Part shown: in pieces, positions 1 through 8,939 of the stretch | Layout: each line of letters begins with the position of its first letter | Numbering within the stretch: position 1 is the stretch's first letter | From: Bradyrhizobium sp. | GTDB taxonomy: Bacteria; Pseudomonadota; Alphaproteobacteria; Rhizobiales; Xanthobacteraceae | NCBI RefSeq assembly: GCF_022844465.1 | Contig: NZ_JALHLP010000001.1 | Span: forward strand, 744,001-808,000 | Reading direction: 5' to 3' | Length of the DNA stretch: 64,000 bases | Notes under the pieces: generated by a model | The model's database searches: none | What the model saw: the letters and a program-made list of their open reading frames with translations, nothing else | What the model was told of the DNA's origin: nothing | Program-made: the position numbers and the translations under genes

Positions 1-750
1 AAGAGCCAGGCGCATCTGATGGCGATTTCGACGCGCAAGGTGCTGAGCGGCGCGGTTACCGATGTGCTGGTGCAGCGCGGCAACGACGATGTCATTCAGA
101 GCACCGTCAACAATCCGGGCGCGGAGTTCACCGAACGCGGCTTCAGCCGCCTGGTCAGCCGTGCCGAGGGCAACGACGACCTCGCGACCTGTATCGGCCT
201 GCGTCCGGCCATGCCGCGGCACCTCTATCTGAAGCTGCTTGCCAAAGCGTCGCATACGGTTCGGCAGCGGCTGGAGGCCGCCAACCCAAGGCAAGCGGCC
301 GAGGTGCCGACCGCCGTCAAGGAAGCGACGCGGCGCGCGCGCTCCGCCACCTCGGCGATTACCTCGAATACCGAGATCGCGCACGCGCTGGTCAAGTCGC
401 TGCACGACCACGACCGGCTCGACGAACCTCAGGTGGCGCAGTTTGCCGAGGCTGGCAAGTTCGACGAGGTCAATGCGTCGATTGCCGCCATGGCGAACAT
501 GCCGGTGGCGATCGCCGAGAATATGATGATTGAAAGCCGCGCCGAAGGCGTCATGATCCTGGCGAAGGTCGCGGGATTGTCGTGGTCAACCGTGGTGACC
601 ATCATCAAGATGCGCGACGAATTGTCCGGCGCGGAGCCGACCGATCTCGATGCGTGCAAGGACACCTACGAGCGCCTGCGGCCATCGACCGCGCAGCAAG
701 TGCTGCGTTTCCACCGCATGCAGGAGAGCTCGCCGACCGCTAGTACCTGA
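1..750 (+). CDS. DUF2336 domain protein, 5' truncated by window edge
   Basis: The frame is open from base 1, so the first visible ATG at 19 is probably internal. About 249 C-terminal residues are present. The visible part is mostly soluble, alanine/arginine-rich and helical, with no signal peptide or membrane segment. It matches my memory of the DUF2336 family, alphaproteobacterial proteins of unknown biochemical function and usually about 360-380 residues long, so roughly a third is probably missing upstream. It overlaps the tail of the convergent anti-sigma gene by 11 bases. Family assignment is by recognition only; no catalytic motif is known to support a reaction. Confidence 0.72.
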   Translation, partial: KSQAHLMAISTRKVLSGAVTDVLVQRGNDDVIQSTVNNPGAEFTERGFSRLVSRAEGNDDLATCIGLRPAMPRHLYLKLLAKASHTVRQRLEAANPRQAAEVPTAVKEATRRARSATSAITSNTEIAHALVKSLHDHDRLDEPQVAQFAEAGKFDEVNASIAAMANMPVAIAENMMIESRAEGVMILAKVAGLSWSTVVTIIKMRDELSGAEPTDLDACKDTYERLRPSTAQQVLRFHRMQESSPTAST

Positions 751-1378
751 GCCATTTCGACCCGGCCAACGCGCCGACCGCGGCGACCAGCGCGGTCGCG
801 AGCGTATACCAGGTGGCGACGAACAGCGGCGAATCGTCGGTACAATGCGATGCGTAAAGCGTCGCCGCCAACCCCGCCGACAACATGCCTGCGACGGCGC
901 CGGCCACGGCCGGCCGCGCCGGCGCCCCGTGACGCAACCCGATCAGCGCGCCGGCCAGTATCGGCAGCGACAACGCCGGGATTGCAATCATGCAGATCCA
1001 GGAGTTCTTGCCCACCAGCCGGGTCATCATCGGCAACCGCTGCGGTATCATCATCTCGCCACCGATCGCCGCGGCCAAAATTCCGGCCGGTATCAGCAAC
1101 AGCCAGCCAACGCCCTTCAGCGAGGCTTCCGGTCGCGACAGGTGCAGGCTGGCGGCGATGGCAGAGATCGCAAGCGCCAGCGTCACCGCGAATTTGACGC
1201 TGAAGAACGGGTTGCGCATCGCGGTCATCACGTCGGGCCGGATGCCGAACTCGGTGAAGAACATCAATAGCGAAACCGGCGCTGCGGCCAGCAACCCCAG
1301 CATCAGCGCGACGGCGACGGACCGACGAGGCCACGCATTGTCGGCCGCCAGCGTTCGAATAAGCTGATCGGTGTCCAT
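740..1378 (-). CDS. osrA: membrane anti-sigma factor, NrsF/OsrA (DUF1109) family
   Basis: This 212-residue integral membrane protein has about six hydrophobic segments and no periplasmic domain. Its gene directly follows an ECF sigma factor, the usual layout for DUF1109 anti-sigma factors (Caulobacter NrsF, Bradyrhizobium OsrA), which hold the sigma factor at the inner membrane until an oxidative signal arrives. Counting from the ATG at 1378, two cysteines fall at 129 (in WIC) and 179 (in SHC). As I recall, these are the positions of the redox-active pair in B. diazoefficiens OsrA. I chose this ATG because AGGGG lies about 8 bases upstream; a GTG at 1384, overlapping the sigma stop codon, is the alternative. 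Inferred role: redox-sensitive negative regulator of the upstream sigma factor. Confidence 0.87.
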   Translation of the reverse strand: MDTDQLIRTLAADNAWPRRSVAVALMLGLLAAAPVSLLMFFTEFGIRPDVMTAMRNPFFSVKFAVTLALAISAIAASLHLSRPEASLKGVGWLLLIPAGILAAAIGGEMMIPQRLPMMTRLVGKNSWICMIAIPALSLPILAGALIGLRHGAPARPAVAGAVAGMLSAGLAATLYASHCTDDSPLFVATWYTLATALVAAVGALAGSKWLRY

Positions 1379-1380
1379 TC

Positions 1381-1926
1381 TCACTGCCCCTGCAACTTCG
1401 CCGTCAGGCTGGTGAGGCCCCGGTGCAGCGCCACCCGCACCGCGCCCTCGCTCATCGAAAATCTTGCCGCGGTATCCTTGATCGAAGCGCCGTCGATCGC
1501 GATCGACCGCAGCACGTCGCGCTGCCGCGCCGGCAGCGATTGCAATCTAGCGGCGACCTCGCCAGGCGACGCCCTCTCGGCAGGCGTTTCACCGGCAAGC
1601 GTCTCGGCGAAATCATCGATATCAACAAAAATACGCCGACCACGCCGGCGCAACGCGTCGATCAGCTTGTTGCGGGCGATCGCAAACAGCCATGGGGCAA
1701 ACGGAGCGCTAACGTCCCAGGTGTGCCGCTTCAAATGGACCGCCAGTAAAATGTCCTGCACGATGTCCTCGGATTGATCGGCCGGTTGCCCCGCCCGCGC
1801 CAGACCGCGGCGAGCCGCGGCCCGGAGCACCGGCGTGACGGCCTTGAGAAGGCGATGATACGCCACCCTGTCGCCTGAAATGGCCGACCGCATCAGGTCG
1901 GTCCATTCGTCATCCCGTTCGCGCAC
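1381..1926 (-). CDS. ecfF: ECF RNA polymerase sigma factor (EcfF/SigF type)
   Basis: The 181-residue protein has the two-domain ECF layout. Region 2 (about residues 20-100) contains the SEDIVQDI and WLFAIARNKLIDALRRR segments. Region 4 (about 125-175) carries a helix-turn-helix with SEGAVRVALHRG. The start is GTG at 1926, with GGAG five bases upstream on the minus strand. Its stop lies two bases before the anti-sigma ATG, so the two are co-transcribed. By analogy with Bradyrhizobium EcfF and Caulobacter SigF it should direct an oxidative-stress regulon such as methionine sulfoxide reductases; none of those targets is visible here. A promoter resembling its own consensus precedes it. Confidence 0.9.
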   Translation of the reverse strand: MRERDDEWTDLMRSAISGDRVAYHRLLKAVTPVLRAAARRGLARAGQPADQSEDIVQDILLAVHLKRHTWDVSAPFAPWLFAIARNKLIDALRRRGRRIFVDIDDFAETLAGETPAERASPGEVAARLQSLPARQRDVLRSIAIDGASIKDTAARFSMSEGAVRVALHRGLTSLTAKLQGQ

Positions 1927-2231
1927 GCGCGCTCCTACCCGACAATTCGTTCAATCTTTCAATTTGTTACACGAGATCATGCCCTCACAAGATCGTGATG
2001 GGCGGTCTGGCGCCGTGCGGGACTCAGCAGACGGGTTCCCGCACGAGCCGCTCTTAACATTGATCGGCATGGTTAGCATCCCGACCTGGCCCTCCACGCG
2101 TTGAGGGAACTGCCCTAGCCCGCCGGTCTTGCCCAATAGTTGCGCGATTCCTCGAAGATTCCCTTTTTTCGCCGCGTTGTAGACAAGCGGCGCAGTCTCT
2201 TTCCTGCCGGCGGGCCAACGGGAGCAACCCC
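1927..2231. other. divergent intergenic region between ecfF and a secreted-protein gene
   Basis: There is no convincing gene in these roughly 305 bases. The left end holds the candidate ECF promoter of ecfF. The right end leads into the next gene, with GGGAGC about 9 bases before its ATG. I found no second copy of the GTAAC/CGAA element facing right. Confidence 0.6.
1946..1970 (-). promoter_or_regulatory. candidate autoregulated ECF promoter of ecfF
   Basis: On the minus strand, GTAACA (1970-1965) and CGAA (1949-1946) are separated by 15 bases. This resembles the GTAACC-N15/16-CGAA element described for SigF-type (ECF16) sigma factors. It ends 20 bases upstream of the GTG start, so the leader would be very short and the ribosome-binding site would sit near the 5' end of the mRNA. 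Autoregulation is inferred. Confidence 0.5.
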
Positions 2232-2885
2232 ATGATGATGAGAGCCAGCGCAGGCTCGGCACTGCTGTTGGTCGCAGGGGTCCTGGGGTGTCTGGCTGCA
2301 CCGATGCCGGCAACCGCAACCAGCCCGGACGAGGCCGCGGCTACCAAATCGATACGCGGCACGTCAGGAAAATCCGCGCAGCATTTACGCAGTCTGAAGG
2401 GCCAACCCGCTCGCAAACACGATCGCAAAGCCGTTAAAGCCGCCGCGACTCAAAAGTCGGCGGACAAGAAAGTAGCGGACGTAAGCGGCAGCGGCCCGCC
2501 CGCTATCCCGGCCTGGGTGGCCAACGCCAACGCGCAAATGAATCTGCCGGATGCCGCGCCCGACAGCGCGAGAGCGATGTCGGAGGCGATGACGGCCAAG
2601 GCCGGCTTCAACCTGCTGGCGGCGGCGAGCGGAACGGTTGAGGCGCAAGTTCCCGCCGATCGCGCCGGACTTTTTTCCGGTCCGCGCAATGAGTTCGATC
2701 AGAGCTTGCAGGAAACCCGTTCGGAGCAGACGGTCGCGATCGCTCCACTGAGGCCCGCATCACCACCAACGGCCATGGCATCCAGCGGCGACGGTCTGGA
2801 TCAAGCTTCGCTGATCGGAAAGATCCTGATTGCGGTCGGCGCCCTGCTGACGATGGCCTCCGCGGCGCGCATGCTCCTGGCGTAG
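2232..2885 (+). CDS. hypothetical exported protein with C-terminal membrane anchor
   Basis: I do not recognise this 217-residue protein. It has an N-terminal signal peptide (about residues 1-30, ending near ATATS) and a low-complexity Lys/Ala-rich stretch at about 35-80. The middle is rich in small residues. One hydrophobic helix at about 193-216 (IGKILIAVGALL) is followed by the end of the protein. This suggests a periplasmic protein tethered by its C-terminus, or one spanning the envelope. Triple ATG codons begin the frame, with GGGAGC upstream. No enzyme motif is visible, and it stands alone between divergent ecfF and the enoyl-CoA hydratase gene. Confidence 0.65.
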   Translation: MMMRASAGSALLLVAGVLGCLAAPMPATATSPDEAAATKSIRGTSGKSAQHLRSLKGQPARKHDRKAVKAAATQKSADKKVADVSGSGPPAIPAWVANANAQMNLPDAAPDSARAMSEAMTAKAGFNLLAAASGTVEAQVPADRAGLFSGPRNEFDQSLQETRSEQTVAIAPLRPASPPTAMASSGDGLDQASLIGKILIAVGALLTMASAARMLLA

Positions 2886-2997
2886 TTCATATCCGTGCAA
2901 CGGAGGCTGCCACGCACCCGGCTGTACCGCGCTCCCACTTGAAGCCCACCTCGCCAACGGGCACATTGCCCGCGAAATCGGCTACCCGAGGTGAACC

Positions 2998-3777
2998 ATG
3001 GCGACGTTCGAACACATCATTGTCGAGAGCAAGGGAGCGGTTGGCATCATCACGCTCAATCGACCGAAGATGCTCAACGCGCTGTCGTTTGGCGTGTTTC
3101 GCGAGATCGCCGCCGCCGTCGATGCGTTCGAGAACGACGACCGGATCGGCTGCATTCTGCTCACCGGCAGCGAAAAGGCGTTCGCCGCCGGCGCCGATAT
3201 CAAGGAGATGCAGCCGAAAGGCTTCATCGACATGTTCTCCAGCGACTTTGCGTCGATCGGCGGCGACCGTGTCGCCACCTGCCGCAAGCCGACGATCGCG
3301 GCCGTCAGCGGCTACGCGCTCGGCGGCGGCTGCGAACTGGCGATGATGTGCGACATCATCATTGCGTCCGACACCGCGAAATTCGGCCAGCCGGAAATCA
3401 CGCTCGGCACCATACCGGGCATCGGTGGCACCCAGCGCCTGACGCGCGCGGTCGGCAAGTCCAAGGCCATGGACCTCTGCCTGACCGGACGCATGATGGA
3501 CGCCGCGGAGGCCGAGCGCTCCGGCCTCGTCAGCCGCGTCGTGCCGGCGGACAAGTTGATGGAAGAGGCGCTGGCGGCCGCCGAAAAAATCGCCTCGATG
3601 TCGCGCCCTGCGGCCGCCATGGCCAAGGAAGCCATCAACCGCGCCTTCGAGACCCCGCTGTCGGAGGGGATGAACGTCGAGCGCAACCTGTTCCACGCGA
3701 CCTTTGCCCTGGAAGACCGCGCCGAAGGCATGGCCGCGTTCATCGAGAAGCGCAAGCCGGTGAACAGGAACAGGTAG
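2998..3777 (+). CDS. enoyl-CoA hydratase
   Basis: A full-length 259-residue crotonase-fold protein that should hydrate trans-2-enoyl-CoA to 3-hydroxyacyl-CoA in fatty-acid or amino-acid breakdown in the cytoplasm. The oxyanion-hole segment [11 protein letters not shown] (about 61-71) and the ALGGGCELA segment are both present. The two catalytic glutamates of true hydratases are conserved, at about Glu113 (in GGGCEL) and Glu133 (in GQPEITLG). This argues for hydratase rather than isomerase or another crotonase activity. The start has GAGGTGAACC immediately before the ATG. It appears monocistronic, so its pathway cannot be read from its neighbours. Confidence 0.93.
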   Translation: MATFEHIIVESKGAVGIITLNRPKMLNALSFGVFREIAAAVDAFENDDRIGCILLTGSEKAFAAGADIKEMQPKGFIDMFSSDFASIGGDRVATCRKPTIAAVSGYALGGGCELAMMCDIIIASDTAKFGQPEITLGTIPGIGGTQRLTRAVGKSKAMDLCLTGRMMDAAEAERSGLVSRVVPADKLMEEALAAAEKIASMSRPAAAMAKEAINRAFETPLSEGMNVERNLFHATFALEDRAEGMAAFIEKRKPVNRNR

Positions 3778-4071
3778 GGCGGCGAGGCCGGAGCAGCACT
3801 GCGCTATCGTCCCCTTCCCCGCTTCAGCACCACAGAGAGCACGACACGCCAGGCTTCGCCGGTGAGCCCACCCGCAAAAAGAAGGCGGTGTGCGTTAATG
3901 TCGCGCAGCGGTTTATCTGTTGCCGCACCGCAGCATGGACAGATAGAATAGCACTGCGGTCGGGTGGCGCGAGATAGGCAAGCCGGTTTCCCACGGGACT
4001 AAGTTCAGGCGAGATGGCGCGGGTTTTCATCAGGATGGACTGTTACGTCCTCGTGTTCGCGACGGCATCAG

Positions 4072-5490
4072 ATGCGTAAGCGCAAGATAGTATTCGGTCG
4101 TGCCGGACGGCGCGCGTTTCGATCGAGCATTGCCTTGGGCGTTGTGACGTGCGTGGCGTTGGCCGCGCCGGCCGCGCAAGGCGAAAGCCTCCCGGAGGCG
4201 CTGACCAAGGCCTATCAGACCAATCCCCAGCTCAATGCCGAGCGCGCGCGCCAGCGCGCTACCGACGAGAACGTGCCGCAGGCGCTTTCGGGCTACCGGC
4301 CGCAGATCGTGGCCGGGCTATCGGCCGGCCTTCAGGCCGTGCGGAACCTGCTGCCCGACAACACGATCCAGTCCGCAACCCTTAGGCCATGGACCGTCGG
4401 GGTCACCGTGACCCAGACGCTGTTCGACGGTTTCAAGACCGCCAACAGCGTGCGCGTGGCGGAGTTGCAGGTGCAATCAGGCCGCGAGGCGCTGCGCAAC
4501 GTTGGTCAGGGCGTGCTGCTTGACGCCGTCACCGTCTACACAAATGTTCTGGCCAACCAATCACTGGTCGAAGCCCAGCGGGCCAATGTTGCGTTCCTGC
4601 AGGAAACGCTCGACATTACCCGAAAGCGGCTCAATGCCGGCGACGTCACCCCGACCGATACCGCGCAGGCCGAGGCTCGCCTGAACCGCGGGCGCGCCGA
4701 TCTGAATGCCGCCGAAGTCAATCTGGCCGTGAGCCAGGCGACCTATAGCCAGGTGATCGGCAACGCGCCGACCCAGCTCCGCCCGGCGGAAACCGTCGAC
4801 CGCCTGCTGCCGCGCAGCCGCGAGGACGCTCCAGGCCTCGCCTTCCGGCAGCATCCGACGGTGATGGCGGCAAGCTTTGACGTTGACGTCGCCTCCACCT
4901 CCATCCGCGTCGCCGAGAGCAGTTTGATGCCGAGGATCGAATTGCAGGGCAGCGTCAGCCGCAACAGGCAGACGGACGCCACCCTCGGCAGCTTCGGGAC
5001 GGACCAAGCCTCGGTGGCCGGCCAACTGACGCAACCGATCTACGATGGCGGCCTTGCGGCCTCGCGGACCCGACAGGCCAAGGAAATCGCGGCCCAAAGC
5101 CGGCTGGTGCTGGACCTGTTCCGCAACCAGGCACGCACGGCGGCGGTCGGCGCCTGGGTCGCCAATGAAGGCGCCAAGGTCGCCGTCGCCGCGTCCGAGT
5201 CCGAGGTGCGCGCCGCCACCGTCGCCCTCGACGGCGTGCGGCGTGAAGCGGCCGGCGGCCAGCGCACCACGGTCGACGTGCTCAACTCGCAGCAGGACCT
5301 GGTTTTGGCGAAGGCGCGATTGATCGGCGCGCAGCGCGATCGCGTCATCGCCTCCTACACCCTCCTCAGCGCCATTGGACGGCTCGACGTCAAGACGCTC
5401 GGCCTCAACACGCCGGACTATCTGCCGGAAGTGCATTATCATCAGGTGCGCGACGCCTGGCACGGGCTGCGGACCCCGTCGGGACAATAG
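4072..5490 (+). CDS. tolC: TolC family outer membrane efflux/secretion channel
   Basis: This 472-residue protein begins with a long signal peptide (about 1-38). Mature sequence then opens with the SLPEALTKAYQTNPQLNAER segment diagnostic of TolC-type proteins of type I secretion. The tandem OEP repeats (about 40-240 and 250-450) are long helices and strands rich in Ala, Gln and Arg, and LFDGFKTANSV and PIYDGGLAASRTRQA mark the equivalent beta-strand/helix junctions of the two halves. It should trimerise into an outer-membrane channel that docks with inner-membrane transporters. No cognate transporter is adjacent; the ABC/HlyD-type exporter about 5 kb downstream is a possible but unproven partner. 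The ribosome-binding site is weak. Confidence 0.92.
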   Translation: MRKRKIVFGRAGRRAFRSSIALGVVTCVALAAPAAQGESLPEALTKAYQTNPQLNAERARQRATDENVPQALSGYRPQIVAGLSAGLQAVRNLLPDNTIQSATLRPWTVGVTVTQTLFDGFKTANSVRVAELQVQSGREALRNVGQGVLLDAVTVYTNVLANQSLVEAQRANVAFLQETLDITRKRLNAGDVTPTDTAQAEARLNRGRADLNAAEVNLAVSQATYSQVIGNAPTQLRPAETVDRLLPRSREDAPGLAFRQHPTVMAASFDVDVASTSIRVAESSLMPRIELQGSVSRNRQTDATLGSFGTDQASVAGQLTQPIYDGGLAASRTRQAKEIAAQSRLVLDLFRNQARTAAVGAWVANEGAKVAVAASESEVRAATVALDGVRREAAGGQRTTVDVLNSQQDLVLAKARLIGAQRDRVIASYTLLSAIGRLDVKTLGLNTPDYLPEVHYHQVRDAWHGLRTPSGQ

Positions 5491-5680
5491 TTGGCGATAG
5501 CTCGCGATTTTCTTGCCATCGCGTTCTCGCGGCGCTGATCGCCCGAGGTTTGTTTCGATCATCGGCCCTCCTCGATGAAGAGACAGCGTTGTTTGCGCAG
5601 TTTAAGCTTTCTTCGCAGCCGTCCGCGCCGTTACAATGCACGCCGCACCTATGCAGCGCGGATCAACAAAGGAAAAACAA

Positions 5681-6451
5681 ATGGATTTGGGTTTGAAGGG
5701 GAGAAACGCAATCGTGCTTGGCGGCACGCGCGGCATTGGGCGGGCGATCGCGGATACACTGGCGGGCGAAGGCGCCGGCGTCGCTGTCTGCGCCCGCAAC
5801 GCCGATCAAGTCGCGGCCACCGTGGCCGAACTGAAGGCCAAGGGCGTTCGGGCGACCGGCGCCCCCGTGGACGTCACCGACGGCGCCGCGCTGAAATCGT
5901 GGATTACGGATGTCGCCCGGGAACTGGGCAGCATCGACATGCTGTTCTCCAACGCCGGCGCCATGGCGCAGGGCGGCGATGCCGCGTCATGGGAGCAGAA
6001 TTTCCGGCTCGACGTGCTCGGCGCGGTGCATGCGTTCGAGGCCGCGCGGCCCTTCCTCGAAGCCAGCGGCGAGCAGCGCGGCGATGCCGCCTGCGTCATC
6101 ATCTCTTCAATTTCCGCCGCGCAGGCCGACAACGCCAGCTCCTACGGTCCGATCAAGGCGGCACTGATCCACATGGCCAAGGGGCTGGCGCGGCAATATG
6201 CGGGCAAGAAGATCCGCGTCAACGTGGTGTCGCCGGGCACGGTCTATTTCAAGGGCGGGATCTGGAACACGATCGAGCAGAACATGCCCAAGCGTTACCA
6301 CGATACGCTGGCACGCAACCCGACCGGCCGCATGGCGACCCCGCAGGAGATTGCCAACGCCGCCGTGTTCCTGGCGAGCCCGGCCTCCTCGTACACGACA
6401 GGCTCCAATCTCGTCGTCGATGGCGCGATCTCGAACCGGGTGAATTTCTGA
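5681..6451 (+). CDS. SDR family NAD(P)-dependent oxidoreductase
   Basis: A classical short-chain dehydrogenase/reductase of 256 residues. The cofactor loop GGTRGIG is at about 14-20, SNAG follows in the central strand, and the active site has a Ser (IISSIS), Tyr155 and Lys159 (YGPIK, i.e. YxxxK). The C-terminal substrate region includes SPGTVYFKGGIW. The start is the ATG at 5681, preceded by AAAGGAAAAACAA; an in-frame ATG 45 bases upstream lacks such a site. The substrate is unknown, and no pathway partners flank it. Confidence 0.9.
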   Translation: MDLGLKGRNAIVLGGTRGIGRAIADTLAGEGAGVAVCARNADQVAATVAELKAKGVRATGAPVDVTDGAALKSWITDVARELGSIDMLFSNAGAMAQGGDAASWEQNFRLDVLGAVHAFEAARPFLEASGEQRGDAACVIISSISAAQADNASSYGPIKAALIHMAKGLARQYAGKKIRVNVVSPGTVYFKGGIWNTIEQNMPKRYHDTLARNPTGRMATPQEIANAAVFLASPASSYTTGSNLVVDGAISNRVNF

Positions 6452-6749
6452 GGTACGCGCCCGGCGTTCTGCGCGCCAGGCCCGTGAGGGGGAAACGGCG
6501 CGTCTGCGCCGCTCCTACCAACGAACGGCAGACGCCAGCGCGAAGCGATCGCCATCGCGCCAGCGCGGGCCATTCGATGGATGCCGCGCTCCTCGGCCTG
6601 CGGCACCGCAACCACCAAGACCCGCATCACCTGGTCCGAGCCGCTCCCGAACAGGGAGAACCTCTCACACGTATTTTTTCGTGACCAGCCGCGATTTATG
6701 ACACTATTGCTGCAATCAGATGTCAGTTCAGTAAATTTTGGAGCAGCGA

Positions 6750-7685
6750 ATGAGTTTGGAATGGCGGGCGCGGCCGGATTCCCTGGCCTGGTCCAACCCC
6801 GTTTCCTGGTGGTGGGGCCTGCTGAGCGTCGTCAGCGCGGTCAACATCGCGGCCTGGTTCTGGCTGTATCGGCTGCTTCCCCAGCAGACGCCGGGCGGTA
6901 CCGGCTCCGGGATCGAACTCATGCTGCTGCTCTGTGCGGCGTATGTTTTCGGCTGCGCCTTCCGCTCGGTCCTGCCGCGCGCCGACGTGCAGCGGATCTG
7001 CCTGTTCGACACCTGGCTGTCGAGCGTCGTCGTCGGCCGCTCGGTGGCGACGGTGGCCGAGCTCTGCTTCGTGGCGCAGTGGGCGATCATCCTGCACCAA
7101 TTGGGCACGATGACGGGCGCGGAAACCGCCGTGACTGCGGCATGGGTAATCGTGCCCCTGATCCTGGTCGCCGAATACCTGTCATGGCATGCGGTGCTGA
7201 CCCGGAATTACCTCGGTAACGCGATCGAGAATTCGCTATGGGCGGTCGCCTTCTTCATCATCGGGGTCGGGCTTTGCCGGCTGCTGCCGGAATTTCATGG
7301 ATCGGTGCGCGTGGTCCTCGCCGTGACGATCGGCGGGATCGCGTTCTACCTGGCGTTTCTAATGAGCGTCGACGTCCCGATGTACCTCAGTCGCTGGCGG
7401 ACCGGGGCTGCCGATGGCGACCGGCGCCTAAGACCCCGCGAGGGTCTCCGCGACGTCAGCACGCGCTGGGTGGTGACGCACGACCTTGCCGAGTGGAAGG
7501 GCGAGATCGCCTGGATGTCGCTTTATTTCAGTGCGGCGGTCTGGGCGAGCCTCGCGCTGTGCGTCGCATATTCGCTCGACCATGAGCTACCCCGCTATCG
7601 GACCGAGGCTGCGGTTGCAAGCGGGCCGCCGGGCGCGATACCGGCGGCTGCCGGCGTCAGCCTGGCGCGCATGCCGGTGCATTAA
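6750..7685 (+). CDS. hypothetical multi-pass membrane protein
   Basis: A 311-residue integral membrane protein with about eight hydrophobic helices spread through residues 20-275. A charged cytoplasmic loop (about 220-250, RTGAADGDRRLRPREG) interrupts them, and the C-terminus is polar. I do not recognise a family with confidence. Several Trp/Tyr-rich segments (WLSSVVVGRSVATVAEL, AEYLSWHAVLTRN) look conserved in character. The start ATG at 6750 has GGAGCAGCGA upstream; an ATG 12 bases earlier is possible. Upstream lies an unusually AT-rich stretch (about 6660-6745) that probably holds the promoter. Confidence 0.7.
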   Translation: MSLEWRARPDSLAWSNPVSWWWGLLSVVSAVNIAAWFWLYRLLPQQTPGGTGSGIELMLLLCAAYVFGCAFRSVLPRADVQRICLFDTWLSSVVVGRSVATVAELCFVAQWAIILHQLGTMTGAETAVTAAWVIVPLILVAEYLSWHAVLTRNYLGNAIENSLWAVAFFIIGVGLCRLLPEFHGSVRVVLAVTIGGIAFYLAFLMSVDVPMYLSRWRTGAADGDRRLRPREGLRDVSTRWVVTHDLAEWKGEIAWMSLYFSAAVWASLALCVAYSLDHELPRYRTEAAVASGPPGAIPAAAGVSLARMPVH

Positions 7686-7797
7686 TCATCCGTCTCCAGA
7701 CCGGTAAACTTGAACTTAATCAACTAAGGGAACCTTACAGAATATCCTTCAAGGTAAGGACCGGTTGCGCCTGGCCGGCTCAACGACGGATGGTCAT

Positions 7798-8148
7798 ATG
7801 CCTTTAGAAGACGCAAAGACAAAGGTTCAGCGAGAGCCGCGGCGCGAATTGCGCAAGCGGCCGACCTGGATGACGGTCGATGACGGCGTGACGAAGATCG
7901 AATGCTTCGTCCTCGATGTCTCGCCAGGCGGCGCCAAGATCGCAACCGATGCCGCGATCGACGTCAGGGACCGCTTCCTGCTGGCGCTGGTGCCGGAGCA
8001 TCCGAAGCGGCAGGGCTGCGAGGTCGTGTGGCGCCGCGGCAAGACCTACGGCATCAAGTTCCTGGCTGAGCACGACGGCCTGGCGCAAGCTCCAGCCTCT
8101 CCGGCCGCAGAGAAGCCGATCATCGTGGGTGGCGACTTCCAAACCTGA
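7798..8148 (+). CDS. PilZ domain protein
   Basis: A small 116-residue cytoplasmic protein with the two c-di-GMP-binding PilZ motifs: an Arg-rich RxxxR-type segment near the N-terminus (PRRELRKRP, about 14-22) and DVSPGGAKI (about 39-47). It is essentially a stand-alone PilZ domain followed by a short acidic/Ala-rich tail, common in Bradyrhizobium as single-domain c-di-GMP receptors affecting motility or exopolysaccharide. The ATG at 7798 is preferred over a TTG at 7765 because the domain begins right after it. Binding of c-di-GMP is inferred from the motifs. Confidence 0.85.
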   Translation: MPLEDAKTKVQREPRRELRKRPTWMTVDDGVTKIECFVLDVSPGGAKIATDAAIDVRDRFLLALVPEHPKRQGCEVVWRRGKTYGIKFLAEHDGLAQAPASPAAEKPIIVGGDFQT

Positions 8149-8215
8149 GCGTGCAACCGAAGATATCCCGCGATGCAGCGGGACGATCGCCGGCTCCGGT
8201 CTGACGGGAGAAGCA

Positions 8216-8728
8216 TTGTCTCGCGGCGGGCCTGTCGTGTATCACACGGACGGGGCTTTCGTTTCACGGCACAGACTATTGAACAGGTTTCAGATAGGCA
8301 CACATTTTCTCGCCCTCGCCGCGGCCTTCGCGCTCGCGGTCCCGATCGGCTGGGATCGGGAGAAGCGCACGCGAAGCGCCGGGCTGCGAACCTTTCCGCT
8401 TGTCGCCCTCGCAAGCTGCGGATTCGTGCAGGCCAGCGAAAACCTGCTCGTGCATTCCCCCGACGGCATGGCCAAGGTCATCGAAGGACTGATCACCGGC
8501 ATTGGCTTCATCGGCGGCGGCGCGATCCTCAAACTGGGCCACAGCGTACAGGGCACCGCGACGGCGGCGAGCCTGTGGGCGACCGGCGCGATCGGCGTCT
8601 CGGTCGGGCTGGGCAGCTACGACGTCGCGGTGACCGTCGCGGTTTTCACGTTCCTGACGCTGAAGCTGCTCACGATGGTCAAGGAGGACGGCGACCTCAA
8701 GAAAGGCGAAGGCGACGGAGCCGATTGA
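8216..8728 (+). CDS. MgtC/SapB family membrane protein
   Basis: The core is an MgtC-type membrane domain. It has a first hydrophobic helix, WDREKRTRSAGLRTFPLVALASC, the diagnostic ITGIGFIGGGAILK and the ATAASLWATGAIGVSVGLG segment, then a final helix and a charged tail. MgtC-family proteins are linked to Mg2+ limitation and control of membrane energetics rather than proven transport. Start choice is uncertain. TTG at 8216 has GGGAG five bases upstream (170 residues); GTG at 8237 or TTG at 8279 would remove an N-terminal stretch that does not resemble the family. Confidence 0.82.
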   Translation: MSRGGPVVYHTDGAFVSRHRLLNRFQIGTHFLALAAAFALAVPIGWDREKRTRSAGLRTFPLVALASCGFVQASENLLVHSPDGMAKVIEGLITGIGFIGGGAILKLGHSVQGTATAASLWATGAIGVSVGLGSYDVAVTVAVFTFLTLKLLTMVKEDGDLKKGEGDGAD

Positions 8729-8939
8729 CCGCAGCGGGTCTCAATCAGCGGCTCGGCCTCAGGCCTCCGGACCGCGCTGCAGTGCAACCGGAGCAGCCAT
8801 CCCGGTCTGCCGCCATGGCACGCCACCAAATTGTCACGTTGCCGGCGAATTGCAGACCAATATATGGGCGCAGTTGCGTATCTCGGGACAGAGATATGCT
8901 CGTGCGGATGTTGCAGAACTGGCGCGAGGCCTTGCGAAC

